Positions 1 to 12,879 of a stretch of 64,000 nt of DNA are shown here, one piece after another. The notes below the pieces were generated by a model that was given only the letters and a program-made list of their open reading frames with translations, made no database searches and was not told the origin of the DNA. The translations under genes were made by a program, and so were the position numbers. The number at the start of each line of letters is the position of its first letter. Position 1 is the stretch's first letter. The DNA is from Armillaria gallica (taxonomy: Eukaryota; Basidiomycota; Agaricomycetes; Agaricales; Physalacriaceae), in NCBI GenBank assembly GCA_037576215.1, contig JBANDB010000015.1:1922001-1986000 (forward strand), given 5' to 3'.

Positions 1-48
1 TTCTTTCCCTAGGCTCGCCCTGCAACCCGCCGCCGATGGTTTCTTCCA

Positions 49-1260
49 TTGCTCATTTGTTCATGTCGCCTACGCAGCGGTACGCGAATGTCTCTATTTT
101 TCTCACGTTCTGCTCATGCAGCATTCATCGTAAGGGCCCCGCACGCTGGCGATAATGTCGAGTTCCGTCGGATGGCAACAGACGTGCACGAATCGAAGAG
201 ATTACTGGGAGCGGAGTCGTTAGGCCCGGTAAGCCCTTCCTCAAACCGACTTGAACGCGGCTAACCAATCCTCTGGCCACCACTCAGGATTTCAAGGGAG
301 ATGGCGGACGATATTCTGGAGGGAGTGCTAGTTGTATGGGCGGAGGTGCGTGTATTGCTTTGTGAATGGGATTCGACCTTGCTAATGTTGATCAAGTCCC
401 CTCTCGATTACTGCATTCTGCGTCGATGGCGCGTCAACATCCCCCACGGTACGTAGCATTCCACATAGCTTTACCTCCACTTAGGCCGTCTTTTCAGAGG
501 GACAGTTTACGCGTGTTGTGCCATCGATAAGGGTGATGGGAGCTCGATACGACAGGCAGAAACTCGGGCGAAATTTGAGATGGGCTCGCTAGGGTACGTA
601 GGCTTGTTTCCCGCAACGTTTTCATCATTGACTCGAGTGTGTGCAGAATATGTTACGGTGGATAGAGATGCAGGGGTACTGGTGTCTTCCATTCTTAACT
701 ATGATAGGAAGGAGTGCTCGTCAGGGAGACGCGACTCGGATGAGCCCATCGACGGCGATAGTTTTCGGACCTCGGATGTGAGATGCAGTATACATACAGC
801 ACGCATACGGTACTGATGCACCCATGTGCCTCTACGTGGATGATCATCACAGTTCTATTCTTGTTCATCCCATTCATTTGCCTCACTGCTTATCGCTAAC
901 TCCGGTGTACGCAGCATCACCTCGCTCCACCATCCGCACCGAGTACCTTTTCTCTCCTTCTCTCCCTTAGCTCACACTTTCCCAGTCTCGCCAAATCAGG
1001 GGTGCGTTTGGTATCATCGCTGCCTTCATCGCATACTACGTTGGCCTCTCCGAGTTGCTCACATCAGAAGTACTGTGCTCCCAATCAGCGCATTCTAGCT
1101 TCTTAATTTTACTATACCTCGTTCGTTGTACACTTTCTCAGCGTCAAATACCACAACCTATCATAACGCGTCGTCCATTCCACATGTCCTCAATTCCAAT
1201 CATAGCTTCCAATCATGACCCGTGCTATGATCATAATACGATAATCATGCGTGTTGGTGT
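49..1260 (+). pseudogene. Decayed repeat unit with acetate-transporter-like 3' end, copy 1
   Basis: This is the first of at least five copies of one dispersed repeat. The 3' part (about 1000-1090) reads GAFGIIAAFIAYYVGLSEL in one frame. That matches the last membrane helix of the GPR1/FUN34/YaaH acetate/ammonium transporter family. Just upstream the frame is broken and the helix before it is missing. The 5' part (about 100-700) carries short exon-like blocks such as AHAAFIVRAPHAG and EFRRMATDVHESKRLLG. These recur at 5.4, 16.9 and 33.4 kb, are separated by GT-AG introns, and match no family I know. It is inferred to be a pseudogene because no frame connects the blocks. It sits directly upstream of the intact DUF6535 gene. 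Confidence 0.55.
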
Positions 1261-1462
1261 CACCGGTTACGAACTTCAATGTGTATCCGGGACAGCAGTG
1301 TGAACACAAACATACAGCGCTTTGACAGCATGGTGTTCAATCAAACAGCACCAGCAAGCACTTGGCGCCTTTTTGTTCTTGACAGCCACTATATTCTCCC
1401 AAGTGAGTCCTTTGTGCTTTGGATGTCAATGATACTAACTTGATCTCTATTGATTTACTAGC

Positions 1463-4325
1463 ATGGCAGACAACGCAGAGTCACCTCCAAACCAACCTTC
1501 AGCAACCGGTAGTCGTGTTCCCGCACCTGACCTTGGAGCTCAGAGAGACCCTCCAAGCGGCACGTTTTTTGGACTGAGCAAGAATCAGCTGCATTCGTGG
1601 GGAGTCGGTATGTTCAATTTACTTCGACTGTTCTTCTACGATGGTATTTAATTTTAAATGGTATCAGGCGCTGCTCCACGCGACTATAAGGCATGCTACC
1701 CTCCCGATCCTTATGGCCAAGAGATGTCCGACAAGGCACGAATATGGCCCATCTACAACGAAGAAGCGGCCGATTTCGACGCCAATATGTTGGCAGAGTG
1801 GCGGGATACCATCGATGTCCTACTTGTTTTTGTGCGTAACACATCTCCTTCCAAAATCGGGCTCTAAAAAGTCTAATACATTATAGGCTGGTCTTTTCTC
1901 CGCAGTACTCACAACATTCGTGGTTCAAACATCTCAAAGCATGCAACCTGATTACAACCAGGCATCCGCATTCCTGCTCCTCGAAATCCTCAAGGCCACG
2001 GCGTCAAATGATTCCCAAATCTCTATTCCTTCCTCCCCCACCAACTTCTTTTCCCCCAGCCGTTCCGATGAATGGGTGAACAGCTTGTGGTTCGTGAGTC
2101 TGACTCTCAGTCTCATCACTGCCCTGGTTGCCGTTTTGGTCAAGCAATGGCTACACCAATATGTTGCCATCGTCTCTGACAGCTCCGCGCGTGACCGTGC
2201 AAGAATCCGACATATGCGATACGCTGGACTACAAACATGGCAGGTGCCGACCATCATTGGCTTGCTTCCGGTCCTTCTTCATGTATCGCTGGCGCTCTTT
2301 TTCGCTGGCCTCGCTGTTTTCTTGTTCTCTCTAGGCATGAAAGTGGCCTGGCTAGTATCTATCATTGGTGCTGGAACATACGTGGCCTACACCGTTGCCC
2401 TAATCCTCCCCCTCGTCTATCCCTACTGTCCATTCAAGGTACCCTTAACACTTTACGTCCACTCTCTTATCCTATGCATCACCCTCATACGACACTATCC
2501 GTATACCTACGTGTTTGACCGCAGTATTTATCACCTGTACAACTACCAGAAAACACGCGAGAGCGTTCTGAAACGTACTCTGAAGGAAATTGAGCGTGCT
2601 CATATTCAAAAGTATGCTGCTAAAGTAGACGCGCAATCACTACAATGGCTGCTCTCCTCCACATCCAATGCCTCCGTGCATCAAAGTGTACTGCAGGCCA
2701 TTGCTGGAATGTCCTCCGCCACTTTAAGATGGCTGCCGGATGAATATAGATCTACTCTTATGGTACCTCTGGAGCAGCAGATACAGCACATTGAACCGCT
2801 TGTGCCATCTCCTGATGCCGAGAGAGAGTTGGAGCTCTACTACAGAGCATGTATACTCCTTCGGCTTGGTCCTTTACAATTTGACGGCGGATACACCCAC
2901 CGTGATCACATAGCAGATCAGTGTTGCAATGAGCAGCTAAAAATGACACTGTTCTCCACAATAGATAGCCAGACGATGTCAGCTGCTTTTCTCGGAATCC
3001 TTCAAGGCCCGCAACGGTCTTCCCTCACCTTGCACTCAGTGGTGTGGAAGAGGCTAGTCGATGGCACCTTCAATGTCCTGGACCTCTCTGGTGACAGTAC
3101 TTTGGAATTAGAGCTTGCACTTATGAAAATCATTGCGAGACCCTTGTCTAAAAGAGAGCCTAGCGGGGAGGTCACTACTATCGACAAGCCTACAGATGAG
3201 ATGAGGGAATACATTCTTGACATTTTATCTGATTACTGGCCGCTTCGCATTACAACGGAGTCTACCGCCACCGGCTCCTTTGATCTTGATCTGTGTATCA
3301 TCCTTTCATTAATCTTCCGAATAGAGCAGAGACTGTGCAAATTAGCGCATGCCTCAAACCGAAAGCAACTAATCGAAACTTCCCTTACCATCATCGAATG
3401 CACCGACAATCTCTACCCTTATCCCATTCAGAAGGGTGAGAGCATCAGGTCTATCTTATACCAATTGCTTTCCTCCAAGGCTTTTGTTGTCGTCAGCCCA
3501 GACCTACAAACACTTGTGTGCAAGATATTCATTGTTCTTCATAAATGCCGCTATTTTATGGAACCTGTACCTACAAACATACGGTTCTATTCTGTTGCAT
3601 ATCAGTGTTACCTCCATTCCCCTGCGGGCGGTGGCGAGAGCTTGGAGAACGACATGATGCCTCACACCCTGGGACGTCTCGTATCGTCTTCCCTGAACCT
3701 GCCTCCAGCTTTATCTATGGACGACTCCGAATTCCATGAAACTCCCCTCAGCCCGTTATGGTATCCCCTCTTTTCAATTGATGGACTCTTCAAAGTCATG
3801 TTACTTCTCATTAAAGAACATCATGAGAGTGTCCTCTATAAATGGGTGCGACATCCCGCCATGCAAAATATCTGGCCAGAGTGTCTTTCGCGCTTAGTGC
3901 GGTGGACATCAAAAGTGCCGCAACGGCCTTCAGGAGAACGGGAGCAATTCCGCCAATGGGACTTTCTCAAACGTGTTCTGGCCGTCGTTGTAATTGGGGA
4001 GCTGCAGAATATACTGGATCATAGTGACGAGAACGAGTCTCTACCACAATATGATTACGATGCATACAAGGATGTCAGCGAACTGCCGTGGCTGCATGAA
4101 GTTGCCGGTTCATCTAGGTGAGTTTATCTTTCTTTGTTGATTTATATTCCCGATCTGACAGTGCGGCAGTGACAGAGAGCCCAATGCATTGGAATATTCA
4201 CAGGTATGGTGTTTCTCAATGTGGTTAATCTCTTGGGCTCATAAGGATAGATTGCGAAACACCCCAAGTTCCAGGAATTCCTGCATCCTCACCAGCCATC
4301 ACAAGAAGACGCAGTCAATGAATAA
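1463..4325 (+). CDS. DUF6535 domain-containing multi-pass membrane protein
   Basis: This is an intact multi-exon gene. Exon 1 starts MADNAESPPNQPS and ends SWGVG at a gtatgt donor near 1610. Exon 2 (from about 1669) carries PYGQEM and AEWRDTIDVLLVF, the hallmark of the DUF6535 domain. A third exon from about 1887 starts AGLFSAVLTTFVVQTSQ. It contains SLWFVSLTLSLITALVAVLVKQWL and further hydrophobic helices, then a soluble tail of about 500 residues. The reading frame crosses a gtgagt intron at about 4118 and another at about 4204, and ends at TAA 4325 after QEDAVNE. The family is expanded in Agaricomycetes and its function is unknown; the first residues face a membrane bundle of four or more helices. 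The start is supported by the sister copy at 38259, which has the same position and conserved upstream sequence (caatcaaacagcacgagcaag type). No defect is seen. Confidence 0.88.
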
Positions 4326-4600
4326 GCGACACGGAATCTGGCACTACGAACCTAGGATAGGTGTAAGGACTAGAAGGGGACCACTTTGAACGTGTTTCGA
4401 AACAGGAACGGCGGGGTTTCGCGGAACCTATTGTTCATACTACGAGCCAATAAATTTCGGTAGTAGACTCTCTTTGACGTTTGACTGAACTTACCGCCAG
4501 TACTTGAATGTCTGCAAGTTAACCAACAATGCAAAAGAGGTATCATATAGAGTTCCATATAGTCTTTCCTTGAACCCACGCGATGTATGTTTTCTACATC
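4326..4600. other. Intergenic, no gene seen
   Basis: This is the spacer after the DUF6535 gene. Short frames exist on both strands but none shows composition, splice sites or similarity that supports a gene. Confidence 0.5.
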
Positions 4601-5340
4601 GCCACCCTGATCCATATGCCATCCAGCCGGGCACTTTGCTCTGAACGCGACCCCGACATTAAGACGTAGCTTGCAAGTTCTTGGTTAGGGAGACATCGGA
4701 GGACATCCTGGTCAAGGTGGCTTAAGGGAAGGACGAAAGCTGAGAGGACAGTAGTATGCAGCTCATCATCCCCTCAGAACCAAGAATCTTCTGGTCGCAT
4801 ATATGAACAACTGTATGGAATTAATGTCATAGGATATTCAAGTTAACAGCGAGACAAAGGAGCTTGCGAAGTATGCGATGTCTTGAAGTAGTCCACAGGT
4901 CAAACTGAGCAGAGGCGATGCTCATGACGATACATCACTCTCGTGAGAAGTATTCGGAGTGAACCTCGATGTGAACTTGAAGCGAGAGTTGGACTAGGCG
5001 TCTTTGGAAGCGTCATGGTCTCGTGACCGAAAAGTAGCTCGTTTGGGCGACTTTTTGGTAATCGAGTGTTTACTTCTTGACTGCCACGTCGATTGGCGTC
5101 TCGTCGTCGAGCTCGACAGTGAGCTTGGTTCTGATTCGATTTTCTTATCTCTTTCTGATTTCCTTCTTTCAGTCGTGTGTCTCGACAACGCGTGAAATGG
5201 GCAAGAAAAATCAAGAAAGGAAGGCATTTTATATCTCGGCGGGATTTCTAGCAGCATAATTCGATTACCAGGTAAGGGAGCGTCCACTGACTCTTGTTCT
5301 AGGCTCACTGTTCCCTTTCTTTCCCGAGACCCTAGGCTCA
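4600..5340 (-). pseudogene. F-box-type gene relic, copy 1
   Basis: This minus-strand block is strongly similar in DNA to 15700-16660. Both share cgtagcttgcaagttcttg and the following stretch up to the gctgagagga region. The homologous reading frame at 15.8 and 35.2 kb gives an F-box-like start (LPYELLQEIACFV type). In this copy the frame carries stops, so only the relationship is clear. An arginine/serine-rich 5' segment (about 5000-5200) is also shared with 16500-16640. Confidence 0.4.
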
Positions 5341-6860
5341 CCCTGCAATGCGCCGCCGACCAGTCCGTTCATGGTACGCGACTTGTTGTCCATTTTTTGC
5401 ACATTTGACCTATGCGGCACTCATCAGAGCGGCCCCGCACACTGGCGATGATGACGAGTTCCGTCGGATGGCGATAGACTGGCACGAATTGAAGAGATTA
5501 CTGGGAGCAAGCTCGGTAAGCCATTCCCTAAACTGACTTGGTCGAGGGCTACCGGCTAACAGTCATCGCTCTCAGGATTGCAAGGGAGGGATGACAGGCG
5601 ATATTCCCAAGGGAGTGTTAGGTGTATGGGCGGTGGTACGTGTATTACTTTCTGAACGATTCGGTCTTGCTCATGTTGATCAGGTCCCATCTTGACTGTT
5701 GCACTCCGTGTCGACGGCGCGTCAACATCCCCCCAACGGTGCGTGACATTACCCCTACCTCGTCCTCCACTCACGCCGTCTTTTCAGAGGGAGGGTTCAC
5801 GTGTGTTGCGCCATCGATAAGTGATGGGAGCTCGATACAATAGGCAGCAACTCGGGCGGGGTTTGGGATAGGCTCGCGAGGGTACGTGGACTTATTTCCC
5901 TCGGTGCTTTCATGATTGACTCGGGCTTGTGCAGAACAGGCAAGTATAGGAATATGAAACGACGAGCGGAAGAAACGGGAGGGTGTGTGCACGCCGAGGG
6001 AAGTGGCTATGGGACACATGTAGATATTATTAGGCCGGATGGAGATGCAAGGAGGTACGGGTGTCTTCTATTCTTAGCTAGGATGAGAGGAGACGTGACT
6101 TGGATTTGGGTGAGCCAGTCGACGGCGACGGTCTGCGGGCCTCGGATGTGAGATGCAGCATACACGAAGGCTATAACATGCGCATCTCGTTCGCAACTCT
6201 GGACGCATACAACACTGCTGCATCCGAGCTCTCCTCTGCCTTCGCCGTGTACATGCTTGCCTTCACATCGCCCACTCCTGTTCGTCCCTTCCTTTCCCCT
6301 CACCGCTTATTACTAACCCCGGTGTACGCAGGATCACCTCGCTCCGCAAGTCCGCCTCTTTCATCGCACTCTTCGGCTGTCTTTCTGTCACCTTTATGCT
6401 TCTCGCCTGGTCAGAGTTGTCCACGCCGTCCGCAAGGCTACCATCCGCACCAAGCACGTCTCCTCTCTCCTCCTTCTCTCCCTTAGCTCACACCTTCCCA
6501 GTCCGGCCAACTCAGGGGGCACGTTCAGCATCATCGCCGCCTCCATCGCATACTACTTTAGCCTGGCCGAGTTGCTCGCATCAGAGGCCAAAGCAGTTAC
6601 CGTACTCCCAATCTGCGCATTCTACTTCTTTGATTTTATCAGACCTCCGTTCGTTGTACACCTTTCTCATCATCAAATCATCACCTATCATGGCGTGTCG
6701 TCTATTCCACGTGTCCTTAATTCTAATCATCGTTCACAATGATCACAAGTGCTATTATTATAATACAGTGGTACGATATCATACGGGATCTACAAATGTC
6801 ATAAGCAAGGTACTCCTCTGCAAGTACACTAAAACCTTTGGTCCCATCTAGATTTTGTAT
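5340..6860 (+). pseudogene. Decayed repeat unit with acetate-transporter-like 3' end, copy 2
   Basis: This is the second copy of the repeat at 49-1260. The 5' block reads LTYAALIRAAPHTGDDDEF and MAIDWHELKRLLGAS. The 3' half gives SLRKSASFIALFGCLSV and, shifted in frame, GGTFSIIAASIAYYFSLAEL followed by EAKAVTVLPI. These correspond to the last two helices and tail of GPR1/FUN34/YaaH transporters. The two blocks lie in different frames, and the N-terminal transporter signature (NPAPLGL) is not found, so I call it a pseudogene. Confidence 0.55.
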
Positions 6861-7550
6861 CTTGACCCGAACGAAAAGATGCCCCACCCATACACTAATC
6901 CAAAACGGTATCACGTCGAATACACCGCTAGTTGACGCTCATAGGTCCACCTCTCCCGATCACACGTCACTATTGCAGATCCTCCAATTTAGACATCCGT
7001 CTTCCGGCTGAATATTGTCCCTTGCGGCGGAGAGTTGGCTTGGATGTGGAGAAACAGACGTTTCTCTGCTGTTCACTTGGCATCAAGAAGCACGGGCTAA
7101 TGCTATATGTACCGCGCTTGACAGCGAATCCATATAGGGCGTGGTGGGAAAGATGCCAAGCCCAGATGGTCCCGACCCGCCTTCCTTCGTGTTCCTCTCT
7201 CTCGCAGTACTAGTCTTGTCCGTCAACCCGCACACGAAGAAACCTTATCCTCTCAAAGATAGGGTGGTACTTAAGAACCTTCGCTTGCGCCGCAGCAGTA
7301 AGAACACACGTCTCGAGAGTAGAGATTGAAGCCAAACCACAGTCCTGTGTTCACAGACCGACATCTTGCCGAGTCCAAACATCTGTGTATGTCCTACCCA
7401 ATACATAGGCGCCGGGCTCGACACGTACATGTTTCGAAACGGCGCCTTTCCTTCGTAACTGGAGCAGAGTGCGTCATTTGGCTGCGAGGTGCATCTAAGC
7501 GTCCGTCGGAATCGAGCTCAACCGCCTCCCAGTACGCGTCTGCATAGGAA
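6860..7550. repeat. Dispersed repeat B, copy 1
   Basis: This segment is about 80-90 percent alike by eye to 18170-18860 and partly to 34650-35060. Shared landmarks are the tcacgtcgaatacaccg start, cccagatggtcccgacc, and the gcgccgggctcgacacgtacatg stretch. On the minus strand its middle corresponds to the end of an F-box exon (see 34962-35327). No intact gene is seen. Confidence 0.5.
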
Positions 7551-8290
7551 ACAAGAGCTCAGACATGCATATCGTGTAAAGATAGGCGAAAGAGCTGGAC
7601 CATCTAGTCCAATACGGCATCGATACAGACCGCCAAACGTTTGACAGATGGACCTTCTCGGCATTGAGGAAGACGAAAGTGCAAGGGCAGGCATGGCGCA
7701 GTGGTGTAGTGGAGGCACGTTCGAGCTATGAGCGATTATTTGAGCGCATGGGGGTTATAGACGCGTCCAAAAAGGTGAAGGAAGGGCGACTGGCGATTAA
7801 CCAAAGGGCGCACAACTTTTTTCGGACATGGTTTTGCAAGTCGTACTACTGGAATGTGTAGGGCGGTGAAGAGTTTTCTTGATGGAAAATATGGAACCAG
7901 TTTGAGCGATTCCGTTGCAAAGTATCTGGTGTGGGAATGGAGGTCGCGGCGTTCGCGGTGACTGAGGTCTGGTGGGGTGATCACCTGTATACGTGTTAAC
8001 GATGACCGTGAGGTTGACCAGAAAGAGAACGCCTACTATACAGCAACGAGTGTTCAGGCAGTGCTAAATCTCGGCCTATGCAAAGGCGGACAGTGGTGGG
8101 TATTCGGTACGTGGTGCACCTTCGGTGGGTGTTCAGGGAATTCCATTCAAAGTAACCATGGATGTCGAATAGCCGTCGCCTAATAACCCAGGAGTTCCAG
8201 CTCATAATTCGATTATCCAGAATGTACCTAAGCTCTTCGGCCGTACCTCGACGATGACTTCCGGAGCAACTGTGCTTCCCAGATACATCG
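7551..8290. other. No supported gene
   Basis: There are only short overlapping frames. A plus-strand frame at 7664-7861 has an ordinary amino-acid composition but no recognisable motif. Confidence 0.35.
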
Positions 8291-9330
8291 AGCAGCTATG
8301 AGTCAGGTGCCCTGAGTAGCCTTCCTCGTGCTCGAGGGGATACACACTTCATCGAACACCGCTTCCAAGTCAACGTCCACATCCGCATACGTCTCGAGGA
8401 TGGAACACCTCCACTTGTCGATGAACAGGAAAGCAGGGTTGGCCCCTTTCGTAAGAGCCACGATCAAAACGCCATTTTGACAGTACCGTTTCGTTGAAAG
8501 CCGGAGATGATGCATCGGATCTTGGTCGTTGTAGAAAAAGATGATCTCTATCTCGTCGATGCTACTCTGGCTTGTTCTTGTTTGCACCGGTAGGCCTTCG
8601 AAGATGAACAACACCCTACGGAGATGGCGATGAGGGAACAGGAGGGGCCCGTTGAGATTAGGGCGATTTTCGTGAGACATGATTGCAGTGATGGATCGAC
8701 AATGTAGTCGGCGATGGTAATAGACTCCTCCGAGTCATCCATGAGACATAGACAGCGCTTCTCCTTTTCCAGGAAAATAAATCGGAAATAGAAGGAGCAC
8801 GAGGGAATGAACATGTTGATGAGTGAGATGCAGCGATATGTATGTAGCCAGAACCGACAAACGAGGGGAAATGTCTACATTAGATGAAGACGGTCTCGCT
8901 GGACACGAAAGATACCAGCTCTTGGCAATGATACTGTCCATTTCTTGACACCGCGAGGAAAGGCGTAGTCATAAGGGACCTGTTTTCGAGAGTAGAGGTG
9001 GAAGGCGAGAATGATGAAATCCCGTGTTTGTGGGGACATGATTGCAGTGGTAGAGCGGCAGGGTGTAGGTAGACGTTCAGATACATGTATCCCAACCTCC
9101 AATGTCGACAATAGCTGATCCATGGCGGATGGAGTCATGGTACCTGTAGAACCAATTGAGATGAACCTGCAAGGCAACGACTTTATCGGCAAACATACCC
9201 GCAGTGTATGGTCATCGCTAAGATTTGGTCCCTGGCTTCCCGCGAATCCTCTTCACCAGCCTCTCATTTCATCGAATTTCTGCGTCAGCTGATGTCCACT
9301 CAGGTACACAGGATATCTTGTCTTGTAGTC
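8290..9330 (-). pseudogene. F-box/LRR-like gene relic
   Basis: Minus-strand frames run from IREARDQILAMTIH-type sequence (about 9230) down to a 125-residue frame (8303-8680). The latter has alternating hydrophobic sequence of the LRR-like tail type (HRHLRRVLFIFEGLPV). The first exon is paralogous to the one at 21827-22012 (RIREARVQILAMRMH), and the middle (8875-9192) is repeated at 11030-11360. Frames do not join cleanly, so I treat it as a relic of an F-box-type gene. The F-box itself is not convincing here. Confidence 0.35.
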
Positions 9331-9469
9331 TTCAGATGCACCCTAGACTCTCTGGTCGCACATACACCCTCAGCTTGCTATTATCGTCTACGTTCTCACC
9401 AACCCTTCGAGTCAACATGTATTGGCCATCCTTCACGCGCTCGGCTTCGGTGCGCTTTGAAGGCCTTGT

Positions 9470-9760
9470 GCATAGGGATCTCGTGGTAATGTCAGGATGT
9501 CGCTGAACTAGTAGGGCAGAGGGTGAAAGGATCAAGGTGTTTGACCACCGTGGCTGCGAGAGGTTTCCGGGTAGATACAGCTCATCACTACTGTGCAACT
9601 CGTATCAACACGAACGTAAAGAAAATTGATTGATTTTACCATACCTCTGAGATCCAGTGTCGCCCACGGTCCACTTGAGTAAATGTTGTACCAGATGACG
9701 AAGCATGTCGCGTCAGACGTGCGCGTCGATGGCAGCGTCAGGATGCGCGGCATTGATGGT
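9470..9760 (-). pseudogene. N-terminal fragment of fungal kinase-like gene
   Basis: The minus frame reads WATLDLRG, then a GT-AG intron of about 55 nt, then SCIYPE / DELYLPG and ALLVQRH. The same exon-intron arrangement opens the kinase-like relics at 14.8 and 32.9 kb. The fragment is then replaced by F-box-type sequence, so it is a truncated copy. Confidence 0.5.
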
Positions 9761-9762
9761 AG

Positions 9763-10843
9763 TCATCGCAGTGCAAGAGCGCCGCAAACGATGCTGCTTT
9801 CTTGTGTTTGAAGGACATCGTTGGAGTGCAAAAACCTGTACTTTGGGAGCCATCCAAGGAAGGAGAGTAGGGAATGAGATCGGGCTAAGGAGGGCTTTAG
9901 GACCTGGCGTCGTTCGAGAAACTGGCGGAACTTACCATCGTCGTTGTCGTCTCCTCGATCACCGCCATCTCCTTCAATCACTCGAACCTGCACCCGGTGC
10001 TGATTTTGCTTGCGGGGCGACAATACGTAGTCCTGAAGTAAAAAGAGGCTTCGGAAACCTTGCACACGGACGTGGCGACTCGAGGATTGGGTGCGCGGGG
10101 GTAGAATTGAACGCTATTGAGCTAAGAACGCGTGAACACCTAGGGATGTTGGTGGATGCGAGTAGCTTACCATTTTCGGCACGTTCATAGCTATCCTCCC
10201 TCCCGTGTCCCTTTTGTTCCGACCACCAAATCTTAGGGCTTGCTTGCCGGACGGCGATACTCATCTCACGCAAAACTGGGTCTTGAGGCGTCGACATTGG
10301 AGGAATTCGATGGCACCGTAAAGCGCTCCCCAATGCTAGTGCTGATTGTAGAAATTGATATCTCTGGGGAGAGTGAGCACCCTTGAGTGTCGGTGTGGAG
10401 CAAGTGAACTTACCCTCTCGTGTTTCCTTCCCATTCCGATACAATTCGCCTCTCGTTACTGTCGAGAACAACAAGGATGTCCTGTCCTCCACAACAAATG
10501 CAGTGATCATCGTCGTCTCGGGGCAAAGTTCGGTCCTTCCAATCACGTATGCAGCGTGGGTCCAAGCTTGAAGATACCCAGACAATAAGCCCAAGCAGGA
10601 TAGTGATTGGCCGGCACTTGATTTTTGGTCTACATCCGTTGAACGACTTGGTCGTCGAGTTGGGTTTACGAGACGGTGTTGATAGTAAGTAGTGGGCACT
10701 GGGAAACGAACGTGCCGGTCCTTCGGACCGATTCTCCTTGGCGAAATTTTTACTTTCAAAGATACGAACATACTATCCTCTATCTCTAATACCAATCTGA
10801 AACTACCATGTGGTGCTGTTCGATGAAGTTCAAAAATGTTCAT
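9763..10843 (-). CDS. Unknown multi-exon gene, duplicated at 11.5-12.1 kb
   Basis: A 289-residue minus-strand frame covers 9974-10843, and internal GT-AG sites suggest that several introns interrupt the true coding sequence. For example, ETREG is followed by gtaagt, and AENG by gtaagc. Recognisable pieces are TELCPETTMITAFVVED and SLLFSTVTRGELYRNG. DNA of the 3' half recurs in decayed form at 11450-12125. I do not recognise the family. An acidic GDGGDRGDDNDDG stretch lies downstream (about 9930-9970). It may be a gene or an older relic. Confidence 0.35.
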
Positions 10844-11029
10844 TATTGATTATCGATACCATCACAGGAGATCAAAATACGAAGTGCGCTACCATTGGCC
10901 GACTAGCTAGCTAACGCCAGGCTCTTTCTAATCGCCTTCCCGCTGGCAGAATCGGAGACGGAGCCTGAGAGCATCGACACCCTATACCTACATAAGGCGC
11001 GAGCGTCTCGAGGTTGGAGACACCTCAAC

Positions 11030-11360
11030 TTGTTGCTACCAAAGTGGGATTAGCATAGTCGATCTTGAACCAACATATATGGGGCAAGATCTGCTCATCG
11101 TGATCTTTGGAACCAGTTGTCAAAGTCGATGAGATTAATCCGCATTGAACATTGCGCATCTCATTGACGCCGCAAGGAAAGGCGTAGTCAAACGGGACCT
11201 GTTTCCGTAGAAAGACGACAGGTGGAAGGTAGGGATGATGAAATCGGAGGTCGCCCATGTTTGCACGGACATAGTTGCAGCGATAGAGCGGCAGGGCGCG
11301 GGTAGACGCTCAGATATCATCGATTTCCTCTGAGTCGTCCATACGTTGCCGTAAAATGTG
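11030..11360 (-). pseudogene. F-box-type relic, second copy of the 8875-9192 block
   Basis: The minus frame shares SERLPAPCRSIAATMS and the NRSRLTTPFLA-type stretch with 8875-9192 (SERLPTPCRSTTAIMS). It is a short isolated fragment. Confidence 0.4.
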
Positions 11361-11449
11361 CCAGAATCCCCGTGTGCAGACGAAAATGTCTTACACCGTT
11401 CACCTGCTCCACAGTAAAGGAAATAAGATTGTATGACTAGACAATTATA

Positions 11450-12125
11450 TTGTACGACGCACCTCCCTTCCTCGAGTTCGAAGGACGTCGTTGGAGCGCG
11501 AGATCTTGTGCTTGGGGAGCTGTCCAATGCAAGAGGGTAGGGGAGGGGGCTGAGGAGGGCTTTAGGGCTCGGTGTTGTTTGAGAAACTGGTGGGACTTAC
11601 AATCCTCGTCGCCGTCTCCTCTATCGTCTCCGTCTCCTTCAATCCCTCCTCCGGCACACGGATGTCGGCATCGCTGGCGACTCGAGGGTTAGACGCACAC
11701 GCGCAGAACGGAAGGATATTGAGCTAATAGTGAGAATGGGTGAATACCTAGGTATGTCGGGTGGCGAGTATCTTACCATTGCCAACGCATCTGTGGTCAT
11801 CCTCCTTCCCGCGGCTCTGCATCCCTTTGTTCCGACCATCACATCCTGACGATACTCGTCTTAGCAGAAAATCTGGATCCTGAGGCGTCGACGTCGGAGG
11901 AATTCGGCAGCACCGTAAAGACTCAAGAGCTCCCCAATACTACTGGTTGATCAGAGAAATGGATATCTTGGAGGAGCGAGCAGAATTACCCTCTCGCGTG
12001 CTCTGATACAATCCGCATCTCGTCGAACGAAGATGTCGCGCTCCAGAACAAGTGCCCGTGCTCGTCGCCTCGGGCCAAAATTCGGATCTTCCGTCAGCGA
12101 AACTCGACGTACATCATGTCACCGC
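11450..12125 (-). pseudogene. Decayed copy of the unknown gene at 9.8-10.8 kb
   Basis: The DNA parallels 9790-10390 over the ggaggaattcg, gtattcacc and gagtcgccag landmarks, with several indels. No frame survives for more than about 70 residues. The acidic Asp/Gly block recurs at about 11600-11640. Confidence 0.45.
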
Positions 12126-12144
12126 TGGCAAGGGTGCAGGTCGG

Positions 12145-12720
12145 TTAAAAGGGCGGTCGATTCAAGTTGACGTTAATGAGACTCGGTAGGGAAGAGCACG
12201 CTGTGGAAGGAAGATTAGAGCAGATGTAGCACTCAGCGAGTAAGCAGACCTTTGAATACATGCCCCATACACCAAGCGACATCAATATCATGTTAAGGCC
12301 CTCCTTGTTGAGGTTTCGGGTGGTAGAAAGGTGACTGGAATGAACGGTAAATGTAGCACCTCGAGCGGGTACCAAAAACACTTACAGGGGAGGCCAGAAT
12401 CATCTCGAAAGTCTTGGAGATTGTTAATGGACAAGAAAAAAGGAGTGATAGAAAGAGCTAGTGATGGCGAGAGAAAAGGGACGACTCGGCTGTATCCGAG
12501 CCTTGCTCTTATTTTGGGCATCAACGCCCATCTCGCGACAAGTCAGCACCGTGCGTTGTGACGCATATTCCACAAGTACAAGCATGCTCTCTAGATAAAT
12601 CAGAGTGGTAATAAAAGGTGGCAAAGCTACGAGATGCCAGACAAACCATGACGCAGCACCCTTCCCTATACTCCCGCATTCTGTGCACTCTAGCATTCAA
12701 TATTCAGGACTAACCGTGCT
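12145..12720 (-). pseudogene. Possible multi-pass membrane protein remnant
   Basis: Three overlapping minus frames show hydrophobic segments: WFVWHLVALPPFITTLIYLE (12600-12690), VVPFLSPSLALSITPFFLSI, and MILMSLGVWGMYSKVCLLAE. The pattern resembles the small seven-helix DUF6533-type proteins of this class. No DUF6533 signature is seen and the pieces are in different frames, so the assignment is weak. Confidence 0.25.
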
Positions 12721-12879
12721 TCGCTAGGTTATACAGCCAAAAATACGCAGGCTGCCATTCAAATGAAGGGACTATTCCTCTGATATCGCGGTATGCAAAG
12801 TATTTGTAATGTCAGATATGACGTGACTTTGGCCACCTAAGCACTGAAGCTTCTCTAATCTTGAATCGTTCTGCAGGTG